DNA of 6,519 nt from Candidatus Latescibacterota bacterium (GCA_003529325.1 DPVW01000057.1:1094-7612); one strand, 5' to 3'; numbered from the stretch's first letter, positions 1-5,921 are shown. The notes: generated by a model from the sequence alone, not told the origin. Translations and numbers: made by a program.

Positions 1-1
1 C

Positions 2-346
2 AAGCACAGCTACTCCCACGAGCGCGACCCGCACAGTGACCACCACATCCACTGCCAGCCTCCCGAAGAACAGGCTATTTCCGTAGAGGTCGGTGCCGGG
101 GGTGCCGTATTCTTCTGTTATGGCACCGCGCACAGTACGGGGGACAACGACACCGACAGGGACCGCGCCGGAATGGCGTTCCACTTCTTGCACGAGGACT
201 GTGCCGCCGATGACCTGATCGCCGCTGACAGGGACCGCCGTCCCTGGGTGACGGGGCCACGCAACAGTGGGGGCCTGGATGAATATGGCGTCGACGTGCG
301 CGACACATTCGCCGACGAGGTCGAACGGGCGTTGAAAGTTGCCTGA
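2..346 (+). CDS. PhyH-family Fe(II)/2-oxoglutarate dioxygenase, C-terminal part (5' end outside window)
   Basis: This is the last 114 residues of a phytanoyl-CoA dioxygenase family oxygenase. Such enzymes hydroxylate an unactivated carbon of a small molecule using Fe(II), O2 and 2-oxoglutarate. Visible are the strand motif VEVGAGGAVFF (29-39), then GTAHSTGDN. H44 there is the likely distal iron-binding His, and R55 eleven residues later is the likely 2-oxoglutarate-binding Arg; the same His-to-Arg spacing occurs in other family members. The proximal HxD motif normally lies well upstream and is off the window. The opening KHSYSHE resembles the segment just after the family's Gly-Ser-His turn. 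The reading frame is open from base 2 to TGA at 344-346. The stop overlaps the start region of the following dehydrogenase gene, so the two are probably cotranscribed and translationally coupled. Substrate is unknown. The family call is fairly secure despite truncation. Confidence 0.82.
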   Translation, partial: KHSYSHERDPHSDHHIHCQPPEEQAISVEVGAGGAVFFCYGTAHSTGDNDTDRDRAGMAFHFLHEDCAADDLIAADRDRRPWVTGPRNSGGLDEYGVDVRDTFADEVERALKVA

Positions 347-1424
347 CGTGCGTCGCTTTTCTACAGAATCGCTGACCCGCATCGGTTGCGCACTGTTCGA
401 GGCGGCAGGCTGCAATGAGGCCGACGCCCGCACCGTCGCCGAACACCTGGTCGAGTCGAGTCTGTTCGGACACGATTCCCATGGAACCCTGCGGTTGTAC
501 GAATACATCGACCAGATCCGTGCCGGTACATTTGCCGCAGATGGGCGACCACAGATCGTGCGCGAGCGCGGATCGACGGCGATCCTCGACGGTGGTGGAG
601 CCCTTGGCGCGGTGGCGGGACGACTCGCCGTCGATCGTGCCGCCGCCCTGGCACAAGCCCATGGTGTGGCGACGGTGACATTGCGCAATTGCTGTCACCT
701 CGGTCGCATCGGCGCCTACCCGCTGGCGCTCGCCCGACAGGGACTGCTGGCCATGGCCTTCGTCAACGCCGGTCGTCTCGGGCGTCAGATTCCACCTTAT
801 GGTGGCATCGACGGCAAGTTGAGTACAAATCCCATCGCCTTCGCCGCACCACGTGCCGCCGCCCACCCCATTCTCGTCGATATGACGACGTCGGTTGTGG
901 CGGAAGGCAAGATCCGCGTCGCCCAGAACCGGGGTGTAGCCGTCCCCGAAGGCTGGCTGATCGACGCCAATGGTGAGCCGACAACGGACCCCGACAAATA
1001 CCTGTGCGAGCCCCGGGGCGCCATTCTGCCCCTTGGAGGGGTCGTCGGCTACAAAGGCACGTGCCTGAGCATGACGGTTGAGATCCTTGGTGGGCTGCTG
1101 TCGGGCGAGGGTTGTGCCGCGGGGGCAACGGTGATGGCGAGCAACGGCATGCTGCTCACCGCCTGGGATCCCACATTCTTCTGCGACGAGGATACCTACG
1201 AAGACGAACTGGAGGGACTCATCGCCCACATGCACACCAGTCGTGTCGATCCCGCCGTGGGCGAGATCCAGCTTCCGGGAGATCCCGAATTCCGCCAGGC
1301 AGCCGAACGTGGCCGCCATGGCATTCCCATCGACGACACCACGTGGGAGCGAATCTGCGAACGGGCGACAGGCATCGGTCTGGACCCGGCACCCTGGGAG
1401 GCAGAGGTCTGTAACCGCGGTTGA
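339..1424 (+). CDS. Malate/L-lactate dehydrogenase family (Ldh_2) NAD(P)-dependent oxidoreductase
   Basis: The protein is a complete 361-residue member of the Ldh_2 family, whose members interconvert 2-hydroxyacids (malate, lactate, sulfolactate, ureidoglycolate) or cyclic imines with their oxidised or reduced forms using NAD(P). Family motifs appear in order: GHDSHG (44-49) with the proposed catalytic His at 48, HLGRIGAY (120-127), STNPIAFAAP (162-171), the DMTTSVVAEGK segment (181-191) and LPLGGVVGYKG (230-240) near the nucleotide site. Length is normal for the family. The TTG start at 339 overlaps the upstream PhyH stop by 8 bases. GTG at 348 is an equally plausible start, giving a typical family N-terminus beginning near RRFSTESL; neither has a strong Shine-Dalgarno sequence. 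Coupling to a PhyH oxygenase suggests it oxidises a hydroxyl made by the oxygenase, but this is inference and the exact substrate cannot be assigned. Confidence 0.9.
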   Translation: MPDVRRFSTESLTRIGCALFEAAGCNEADARTVAEHLVESSLFGHDSHGTLRLYEYIDQIRAGTFAADGRPQIVRERGSTAILDGGGALGAVAGRLAVDRAAALAQAHGVATVTLRNCCHLGRIGAYPLALARQGLLAMAFVNAGRLGRQIPPYGGIDGKLSTNPIAFAAPRAAAHPILVDMTTSVVAEGKIRVAQNRGVAVPEGWLIDANGEPTTDPDKYLCEPRGAILPLGGVVGYKGTCLSMTVEILGGLLSGEGCAAGATVMASNGMLLTAWDPTFFCDEDTYEDELEGLIAHMHTSRVDPAVGEIQLPGDPEFRQAAERGRHGIPIDDTTWERICERATGIGLDPAPWEAEVCNRG

Positions 1425-1436
1425 GACGACTTCGCC

Positions 1437-2225
1437 CTACTGTGGCTCGGGTGGCCAACCGTCGCTGTCACGGAATGGCAGATGTTCCCTCTCGATGTAC
1501 GGCGGCCACGGCAGATAATCGTTGACCCCCTCCACCGATTTGCCACGCAGCAGAAATGCACTCGGCCAGGACGGCTTGTCGGTGACGATGCGGGTCGAGG
1601 TGGGGATGTAACGAATCGTCAGACCACAGCGACGCATCGTCGATGTGTTGGCATTTGAACCGTGGACAATGTTCGGGTGATGGACGGACACATCTCCCGG
1701 CTGTAACACCAGGTCGATGGCCTGCTCCGAGTCCACCTTGTCCTCCTCCATGGCGGAGCCCAGCACATTGCCACCTCCCGGGGTGGCATGCATCTCCTGC
1801 AGATCCATGTTCTGCGTGCCCGCTATAACACGCATGCAGCCATTTTCGGGCAGAGATGGGTCGACGGCGAGCCACAACGTCACCACCTCCATCGGTTCCA
1901 GCGGCCAATACGACCCATCCTGATGCCACAGCACCGGTTGCCCGTCCCCCGGCGGTTTGCAGATATAGTGCGAGGCGAAGAGCGCGATGTCGTCACCGAC
2001 GTACTCGGCGGCGACATCGACCAGCCTTGGATCGGCGATGAGCCGTACCCAGAAGGGATCGTGGGTCATGAGGTTGTTGTGCAACTGCTCGGGCCGTAGA
2101 CCTGGGTTCTTCTGCAGCAACCAGTCGACGTGGGCGCTGGCTTCGGCCACCAGATCAGCATCAACTGCGTTGCGGTAGATGGTGTATCCGTCCCTGTCGT
2201 ATTGCGCTCGTTCGACGCTGCTCAT
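1437..2225 (-). CDS. PhyH-family Fe(II)/2-oxoglutarate dioxygenase, complete
   Basis: The gene encodes a 262-residue phytanoyl-CoA dioxygenase family enzyme. The whole iron site is visible: HQD (H101, D103) in LWHQDGSYWPLEP, distal H188 in NIVHGSNANTS, and R199 eleven residues later as the likely 2-oxoglutarate-binding Arg. The LWLAVDPSLPENGCMRVI segment (117-134) and the GTQ turn that follows are typical of the core double-stranded beta helix. The ATG at 2225 was chosen because GGAG lies seven bases upstream (2233-2236) and the family N-terminus (QYDRDGY) starts there. An in-frame TTG at 2357 would add a 44-residue Pro/Arg-rich stretch with no family similarity. The gene converges on the dehydrogenase with a 12-base gap and diverges from the gene at 2302. 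It differs clearly from the partial PhyH at the window start, so this is not a simple recent duplication. Substrate unknown. Confidence 0.92.
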   Translation of the reverse strand: MSSVERAQYDRDGYTIYRNAVDADLVAEASAHVDWLLQKNPGLRPEQLHNNLMTHDPFWVRLIADPRLVDVAAEYVGDDIALFASHYICKPPGDGQPVLWHQDGSYWPLEPMEVVTLWLAVDPSLPENGCMRVIAGTQNMDLQEMHATPGGGNVLGSAMEEDKVDSEQAIDLVLQPGDVSVHHPNIVHGSNANTSTMRRCGLTIRYIPTSTRIVTDKPSWPSAFLLRGKSVEGVNDYLPWPPYIEREHLPFRDSDGWPPEPQ

Positions 2226-2232
2226 CACAAGG

Positions 2233-2236
2233 CTCC
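2233..2236 (-). promoter_or_regulatory. Shine-Dalgarno for the complete PhyH gene
   Basis: GGAG on the - strand sits seven bases before ATG 2225. It decides the start in favour of the 262-residue protein over the longer TTG-initiated frame. Confidence 0.65.
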
Positions 2237-2289
2237 GGAGAAAGGAAGGGCTGCCGCTGACCGGACTGGAAATGTAGCGCGCCGGCACC

Positions 2290-2294
2290 GGAGG
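2290..2294 (+). promoter_or_regulatory. Shine-Dalgarno for the unknown + strand gene
   Basis: GGAGG lies seven bases before ATG 2302, an ideal arrangement that supports this start over ATG 2350. A short inverted repeat (GCGCC 2279-2283 with GGCGC 2293-2297) overlaps its last two bases and could partly hide it in the mRNA. That structure is weak. Confidence 0.55.
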
Positions 2295-2301
2295 CGCTCG
2301 A

Positions 2302-3045
2302 ATGGTTGGTTTCGGCCTTGCCCAACGTGCTACGTTCTGGGCGGATGACATGGCCAAGGTCTCCCTCTTTCACCCGGGCGCCGACCGCGCCCTGCGCCGG
2401 TTTCGCGGTGCCGACGCCCCGGTAACAAGGGACGACGAACACCTCTACGCCTCGGGGGACGAACGTCCCAACACGGGACTACGGGAAGGCGTCGTGGCAC
2501 ACGCCGAAGTCAACGACGTGATACGCGGCTGCGATATGTCCGTCACCCTCGCACAAGGTCCCGACCTGCTCGTGTTCCATCACGCGCGCGAACATCAGGC
2601 CTTCCACATGGGCCGCACGCGGCGCACCCTCTACCTGCCCGAACCGGTGCTGCACAAGGCCTTCGACATGGGCTACGATTATTGGGCGTTGACGGAGGTC
2701 CTGATCCAGGAGTCGTGGCCATTGGACTACATCCTGCTGTACGAGTTGGTGCGCCGACTGCAGGACCGCTTCAAGACCCACCTGACCCTGCGTCTGCGCC
2801 AATTCGTCGCTCTGCGCGCAGATGCTCCGGACAACAAGCATCTGTTCACCTTGCTGGCAGCACTGCTGGTACGACTCGATGGTGTGGAAGAGTATGACGG
2901 CGTGCTCGTTCAGCTGCGCGGTCTTGGGGACTACGCCAGCCCTGCTCTGCAAGAGATCGTCTACAACGACGAGCTCTTCAACGTCGAGGACACGGGGCGT
3001 GGTCGAATCTACGCCGCCGCCAGACCGCTGCTGGAAGAAGCCTGA
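2302..3045 (+). CDS. Unrecognised soluble protein, histidine-rich N-terminal half
   Basis: This 247-residue protein is one I do not recognise. It has no signal peptide or membrane segment. The first half contains a cluster of histidines (H93, H94, H98, H102, H118) around FHHAREHQAFHMG, followed by LYLPEPVLHKAFDMGYDYWALTE. It has no HExxH motif. The second half (about 125-220) looks helical and amphipathic, with leucine-rich stretches such as YILLYELVRRLQ and LLAALLVRLDG. Codon use is strongly GC-ending from codon 17 onward. Two starts compete: ATG 2302 has a textbook GGAGG seven bases upstream, while ATG 2350 begins MAKVSLFHPG, and the 16 codons before it have less GC-biased third positions than the rest. 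I use 2302 because of the ribosome site. It is divergent from the PhyH gene and its stop is 3 bases from the convergent lipoprotein stop. The long unbroken frame and codon bias support it as real. Confidence 0.8.
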   Translation: MVGFGLAQRATFWADDMAKVSLFHPGADRALRRFRGADAPVTRDDEHLYASGDERPNTGLREGVVAHAEVNDVIRGCDMSVTLAQGPDLLVFHHAREHQAFHMGRTRRTLYLPEPVLHKAFDMGYDYWALTEVLIQESWPLDYILLYELVRRLQDRFKTHLTLRLRQFVALRADAPDNKHLFTLLAALLVRLDGVEEYDGVLVQLRGLGDYASPALQEIVYNDELFNVEDTGRGRIYAAARPLLEEA

Positions 3046-3048
3046 CCC

Positions 3049-3930
3049 CTAGTCGTTGGCCAGCGACTCCGGTGTCCGGATCAAGCGGCGAATCGGTACA
3101 TCCGGATAGATCAGAGGCAGATCCCATGTGATACGCCGCTCAGCCACCGCACCCAGGCCCTCGATGACGAGGGACAGCTGTTGGCTCGCATCGGTGACGA
3201 TCGCTGTCTTGCGGTCCGCCATGCGATTGGGGAAAAACAGTCGATAGACCGCCGTCTTCTGCAAGTGGTCGTGATACGGTCGGTCGAAAGCGTACGGATA
3301 CGGACCGGCCGTGCCACTGGGCGCGTAGCGATTGCCATCCTCGTCCAGAAGAAATGTGCGGTCACCGATATCGTCGATACGCGGATGCAGGCCGGAGTCC
3401 TCGCCGTCGATGTAGATGGTGAAGACCAGACGGCTGTACAGCGTATTGCCCCATCGACCATCATATGCGGGACGCAGCAAGGGATACATACGGTCACGAA
3501 CGACGCCTAACAGCCGCCGCACATACTCGGCACGCCAGGCATCAAATTTCGACTTCTCGATCGGATTGGTGGGATCGAAGTTCGGATCGACGTAGATCAG
3601 ATATTGGAAGTACAGGTTGTTGATATCGGTGCCATCGATGGTCGGGTATCGACCATCGATGAAGGCATAGACGAACTCACGCAGGCGGCTGACAACCTGC
3701 TGTTGGGTCAATCCAGCCCGTTCCGACTCGGAGTAGATGCGAGCAATTTCGTAGGAAAACGTACGCAACGTGGCCTGCACAAAAATGCCGTCGGCACCGG
3801 TATGGCTGCGGTTGACGGAACGCCAGACTTTTTCCTCGGCCTGCTCGAATGGCCCTGGTGCCGGACCATCCGGCGTGCAGGCAGACAGAGCCAGGAGAGC
3901 AACACAATACAGCCAGCGGGTGCTGCGCAT
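3049..3930 (-). CDS. Predicted lipoprotein of unknown function
   Basis: The gene encodes a 293-residue precursor with a lipoprotein signal peptide: Arg at 2 and 5, a hydrophobic stretch YCVALLA, then the lipobox LSAC with the modified Cys at 18. Thr at +2 (not Asp) would favour outer-membrane sorting under the E. coli rule. The mature part has an Ala/Pro linker, a mostly helical half (about 30-140, rich in Tyr, Arg and Glu) and a C-terminal half (about 150-285) that looks beta-rich, with alternating patterns such as SRLVFTIYIDGED and QQLSLVIEGLG. I recognise no enzyme motif. ATG 3930 is chosen over GTG 3936 because GGAG (3936-3939) is five bases before it. It follows bL9 by 70 bases on the same strand, so it could be the last gene of that operon or have its own promoter. 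A perfect 12-bp inverted repeat lies inside it. Confidence 0.87.
   Translation of the reverse strand: MRSTRWLYCVALLALSACTPDGPAPGPFEQAEEKVWRSVNRSHTGADGIFVQATLRTFSYEIARIYSESERAGLTQQQVVSRLREFVYAFIDGRYPTIDGTDINNLYFQYLIYVDPNFDPTNPIEKSKFDAWRAEYVRRLLGVVRDRMYPLLRPAYDGRWGNTLYSRLVFTIYIDGEDSGLHPRIDDIGDRTFLLDEDGNRYAPSGTAGPYPYAFDRPYHDHLQKTAVYRLFFPNRMADRKTAIVTDASQQLSLVIEGLGAVAERRITWDLPLIYPDVPIRRLIRTPESLAND
3633..3661. repeat. Perfect 12-bp inverted repeat inside the lipoprotein gene
   Basis: CATCGATGGTCG (3633-3644) and its exact reverse complement CGACCATCGATG (3650-3661) flank a five-base loop GGTAT. The outer eight bases of each arm, CATCGATG, are themselves a palindrome, so that octamer is also directly repeated. 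It falls in codons for the Ile-Asp-Gly-Arg-Tyr-Pro-Thr-Ile-Asp-Gly stretch of the lipoprotein and would form a stable mRNA hairpin. Confidence 0.85.
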
Positions 3931-3935
3931 AGTCA

Positions 3936-3939
3936 CTCC
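3936..3939 (-). promoter_or_regulatory. Shine-Dalgarno for the lipoprotein gene
   Basis: GGAG on the - strand lies five bases before ATG 3930 and overlaps the alternative GTG 3936, so it decides the start in favour of the ATG. Confidence 0.6.
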
Positions 3940-3969
3940 GTAGGTAGAGGGACCCGGAGTACGATGTCC

Positions 3970-3996
3970 GAAAGGCCGATGGGGATGGCTTTTTTT
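3970..3996 (+). terminator. Terminator-like hairpin with T tract, reading on + strand
   Basis: GAAAGGCC (3970-3977) can pair with GGCTTTTT (3987-3994), including two G-T wobbles, around a nine-base loop. The second arm runs into seven T residues (3990-3996). It lies between the bL9 stop and the lipoprotein start, both on the opposite strand. Read on the - strand, where a terminator for the ribosomal operon would be expected, the stem has an A-C mismatch and only a TTT run follows, so it is poor there. The call is tentative. Confidence 0.25.
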
Positions 3997-4000
3997 GGCT

Positions 4001-4444
4001 CTATTCCTTGACCACCCAGAGCTTTACCGATGCCTTGACGTCGTGCTCGAGCCGGATCGGCAAGGTGTAGACCCCGAGTGCGCGGATCGGCTCTTCGAGC
4101 TCGATCTTGCGACGGTCGACGTCGTGGCCCTGTTCCTTGAGCAGATCGGCGATATTCTGCGTCGTCACCGAACCGAAAAGACGCTCCCCCTCGCCGACCC
4201 TGACGGTCGCCGTCAGTGAGACCTTCTCCAGCTCTGCCGCCTGGGCCTCAGCGGAACGCTTGTCACGATCGGCCACCGCCTCGTGCTGCCGACGCTGCGA
4301 CTCGAACTTGGCCACATTGGCGTCCGTCGCCATCAGGGCCTGGCGCTTCGGGATCAGGAAATTGCGGGCGTAGCCATTGGCGACGCTGACGATCTCCCCA
4401 GCACTGCCCACGGTGTTGATATCTCTGAGTAGAATAACCTTCAC
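4001..4444 (-). CDS. rplI: 50S ribosomal protein bL9
   Basis: This is a full-length 147-residue bL9, which binds 23S rRNA at the base of the L1 stalk with its N-terminal domain and reaches outward through a long helix. The start MKVILLRDIN is canonical. The bL9 signature occupies residues 13-36 (G13, G16, V21, G24, Y25, N28, F29, L30, P32), with Arg34 where Gly or Ala is usual. A charged connecting helix runs about 41-75, and the C-terminal domain includes GEGERLFGSVT (84-94) and ends in VKLWVVKE. The GTG at 4444 is chosen because it gives the canonical N-terminus and length and is preceded by AGGAG. It overlaps the TGA of the DUF2232 gene as GTGA, indicating translational coupling. An ORF running upstream to 4633 is only the other frame of the DUF2232 gene. 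Confidence 0.97.
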   Translation of the reverse strand: MKVILLRDINTVGSAGEIVSVANGYARNFLIPKRQALMATDANVAKFESQRRQHEAVADRDKRSAEAQAAELEKVSLTATVRVGEGERLFGSVTTQNIADLLKEQGHDVDRRKIELEEPIRALGVYTLPIRLEHDVKASVKLWVVKE

Positions 4445-5235
4445 GTGTCGATCTCCTGATCGGGTCGCCCGTCGTCGGGCGGTGGTTCGTCTTGTCGATG
4501 TCCGATGCGACGCCAGTCGAACCAGGTGTCGCCGAGTCCCAGCAGAGCCAGGAACATCAGTGACAGGCCCGAGGTGAACGCCAGCAGCGCGTAGACCAGC
4601 ACTACGAGAAACCGTTGCACACCGAGCCGCCACAACAGGTGACGGATCAGCGCCAGCCCCTGCACGGCGAACAGCAAGCCGAGCACGAGGGCCACATTCA
4701 CTGCCAGGTCACGCACCATGCCAGCTCCGACCAACAGGCCGGCCAGGGCCGCGATGAGTGCCCAGATAAATGACTCCCACAGACGCCATCGGCGCATGGG
4801 CGGCGCCGCTGGAAGCGACAGGCCGATGCGTTCTCCGATCCTCTGTGCTACTTGGTACCCGAGTACGGCGACGAACAACATGGACACGTACGCCATACCC
4901 GGCAGAAGCCTCAACGTCAACTCGATCAACGACTCGAGTTGTTCGCTGTCCGACAGTTGCGCATTGGCGACAACTTCTTCGAGCGAAGCGGCGACACCGG
5001 CGACAAAATCACCACGCTCCCACGAATCATCACTCAACCCCACCAACAGGAAGAGGGCCAGCAGCCCTCCGGGCAATGAGGCGGCGGCGAGCATTTCGCC
5101 GTAGCGCCGGCCGCGCTCAACCTGGACCGCCGCCAACAGCCCGATCAGGGGCGCCGGTGCCAGACCAGATAGAAGAATCCACTGGAATGGTGCCATGAAA
5201 GACACCAGCAGCGGCAGGCATGCTGCGAACGCCAC
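4441..5235 (-). CDS. DUF2232 family polytopic membrane protein
   Basis: The protein is 264 residues from the GTG at 5235 and has about six or seven hydrophobic segments (roughly 3-38, 49-67, 113-131, 154-172, 178-198, 208-235). A soluble acidic stretch (68-108) separates the second and third groups. Its tail is hydrophilic and acidic. The C-terminal LLGLGDTWFDWRRI (231-244) matches the usual end of DUF2232 proteins, and the position just before rplI is typical for the family. The molecular function of the family is not established. The stop overlaps the rplI GTG by four bases. The start is uncertain: no good ribosome site precedes GTG 5235, but the same frame stays open, hydrophobic and GC-biased for 26 codons upstream to ATT 5313 or CTG 5310, behind AAGGGA at 5320-5325. 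The true N-terminus may therefore lie there and carry an additional membrane helix. Confidence 0.85.
   Translation of the reverse strand: MAFAACLPLLVSFMAPFQWILLSGLAPAPLIGLLAAVQVERGRRYGEMLAAASLPGGLLALFLLVGLSDDSWERGDFVAGVAASLEEVVANAQLSDSEQLESLIELTLRLLPGMAYVSMLFVAVLGYQVAQRIGERIGLSLPAAPPMRRWRLWESFIWALIAALAGLLVGAGMVRDLAVNVALVLGLLFAVQGLALIRHLLWRLGVQRFLVVLVYALLAFTSGLSLMFLALLGLGDTWFDWRRIGHRQDEPPPDDGRPDQEIDT
4453..4457 (-). promoter_or_regulatory. Shine-Dalgarno for rplI
   Basis: AGGAG on the - strand is eight bases before GTG 4444 and lies within the last codons of the DUF2232 gene. It supports the GTG as the rplI start. Confidence 0.75.
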
Positions 5236-5319
5236 TTTCCGCGTGCCGTAACGTCGGGCGCCTAGAATAGTCGCCGCGACGAGGGCGAGGCTCGCCAGCA
5301 GATGAAACAGAATTTCTTA

Positions 5320-5325
5320 TCCCTT
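5320..5325 (-). promoter_or_regulatory. Possible Shine-Dalgarno for an extended DUF2232 start
   Basis: AAGGGA on the - strand is followed six bases later by ATT (5313) and nine bases later by CTG (5310), both in the DUF2232 frame just after an in-frame TAA (5317-5319). It sits 20 bases beyond the rpsF stop. No ATG, GTG or TTG is available at this site. Confidence 0.35.
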
Positions 5326-5344
5326 GTGACGGGACACTAGCTGC

Positions 5345-5872
5345 TTACTCGTCCGACTTGTCGGCGCTGGCATCGTCACCGGCAGCCGCCACAGCTACCG
5401 TGGCTGGCTCTGCTGCTTCGGAACGGCTGCCGACGGGACCGTCGGATCGGTTACCCGGCGGTCCATCACGACGGTCATCCCGGTCGCGTCTGGGGCCACG
5501 GCGATCGTGCGGCCGTGCCGGCGGGTTGTAGATGTAGATGTTCTCTGGTGCCAACTGCGGAATGCGCAGGAACTCACCCTCTACCGCAATCACCAGATGC
5601 CGTAAGACCGCCTCGTCGAGCCGCAGGTTCGCCTCGAGGGTGACAAGCGAGTCGCCAGCCCCTTCGAACTGATACATCACGTAGAACGCCTGCTTACGCT
5701 GACGTAGAGCCATCGAGGTGTAGGCGAGCTTGCGCAAGCCCCACGTATCGACGTTGACGACCTCGGCCCCGGCGGACTCCAACTGCGTCTTGTATTTCTC
5801 GACGCCGGTTTCCAGTTGAGTATCGCCGATCTGGGGATCGAGGATGAGGACCAGTTCGTACTTCTTCGCCAT
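5345..5872 (-). CDS. rpsF: 30S ribosomal protein bS6 with long charged C-terminal tail
   Basis: bS6 binds the central domain of 16S rRNA in the platform, as a partner of bS18. The core fold is residues 1 to about 100: KKYELVLILDP at the start, WGLRKLAY (44-51), and NLRLDEAVLRHLVI (82-95). A hydrophobic/aromatic segment, PENIYIYNPP (109-118), follows. The remaining ~57 residues form a low-complexity tail: Arg/Asp/Gly/Pro-rich (119-150), then Ala-rich and acidic to the end. At 175 residues it is longer than usual (roughly 95-135). The tail uses GC-rich codons like the core, so it does not look like a frameshift. The ATG at 5872 gives the canonical start; AGG about ten bases upstream is a modest ribosome site. 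It follows hppA by 49 bases and precedes DUF2232. Its usual operon partner rpsR is not here. Confidence 0.95.
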   Translation of the reverse strand: MAKKYELVLILDPQIGDTQLETGVEKYKTQLESAGAEVVNVDTWGLRKLAYTSMALRQRKQAFYVMYQFEGAGDSLVTLEANLRLDEAVLRHLVIAVEGEFLRIPQLAPENIYIYNPPARPHDRRGPRRDRDDRRDGPPGNRSDGPVGSRSEAAEPATVAVAAAGDDASADKSDE

Positions 5873-5906
5873 ACGTTTATCTACCTTGCTTGCCTGTCGG
5901 GGTCGC

Positions 5907-5921
5907 GGTGCCTGTCAGCAC

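Noticed and set aside
1..45. HSD at the start of the partial PhyH as the proximal HxD iron motif
   Set aside because: It lies only 33 residues before the distal His, far less than the usual spacing, and sits in a His/Asp-rich loop. The true HxD motif should be upstream of the window.
75..1319. Long - strand open frame opposite the PhyH and Ldh_2 genes (414 codons)
   Set aside because: It lies fully antisense to genes with clear family motifs, has a low-complexity Arg/His/Gly-rich translation, and is the expected antisense by-product of GC-rich codons.
1413..1422. Perfect 10-base palindrome AACCGCGGTT at the end of the Ldh_2 gene
   Set aside because: It has no loop and no T tract, so it is not a terminator. 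A palindrome of this length is expected by chance in GC-rich DNA.
2226..2349. Possible divergent promoters between the PhyH gene and the unknown gene (TACATT on -, TACGTT on +)
   Set aside because: Neither -10-like hexamer has a convincing -35 element at 16-18 bases, so the matches are not better than chance.
2226..2357. N-terminal extension of the complete PhyH gene to TTG 2357
   Set aside because: The added 44 residues have no family similarity, and the ATG at 2225 has a good GGAG site. The extension would also overlap the start of the divergent gene.
2479..2952. 157-codon - strand frame opposite the unknown gene at 2302-3045
   Set aside because: It shows a Gln/Val/His-rich shadow composition and no ribosome site. 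The + strand frame has the better codon bias and start signal.
3051..3068. 18-base near-palindrome at the 3' end of the lipoprotein gene, near the convergent stops
   Set aside because: The usable stem is only five base pairs with an eight-base loop and no T tract on either strand, so I do not call it a bidirectional terminator.
3604..4011. 135-codon + strand frame across the lipoprotein start and the bL9 end
   Set aside because: It is antisense to two supported genes and has no motif or ribosome site.
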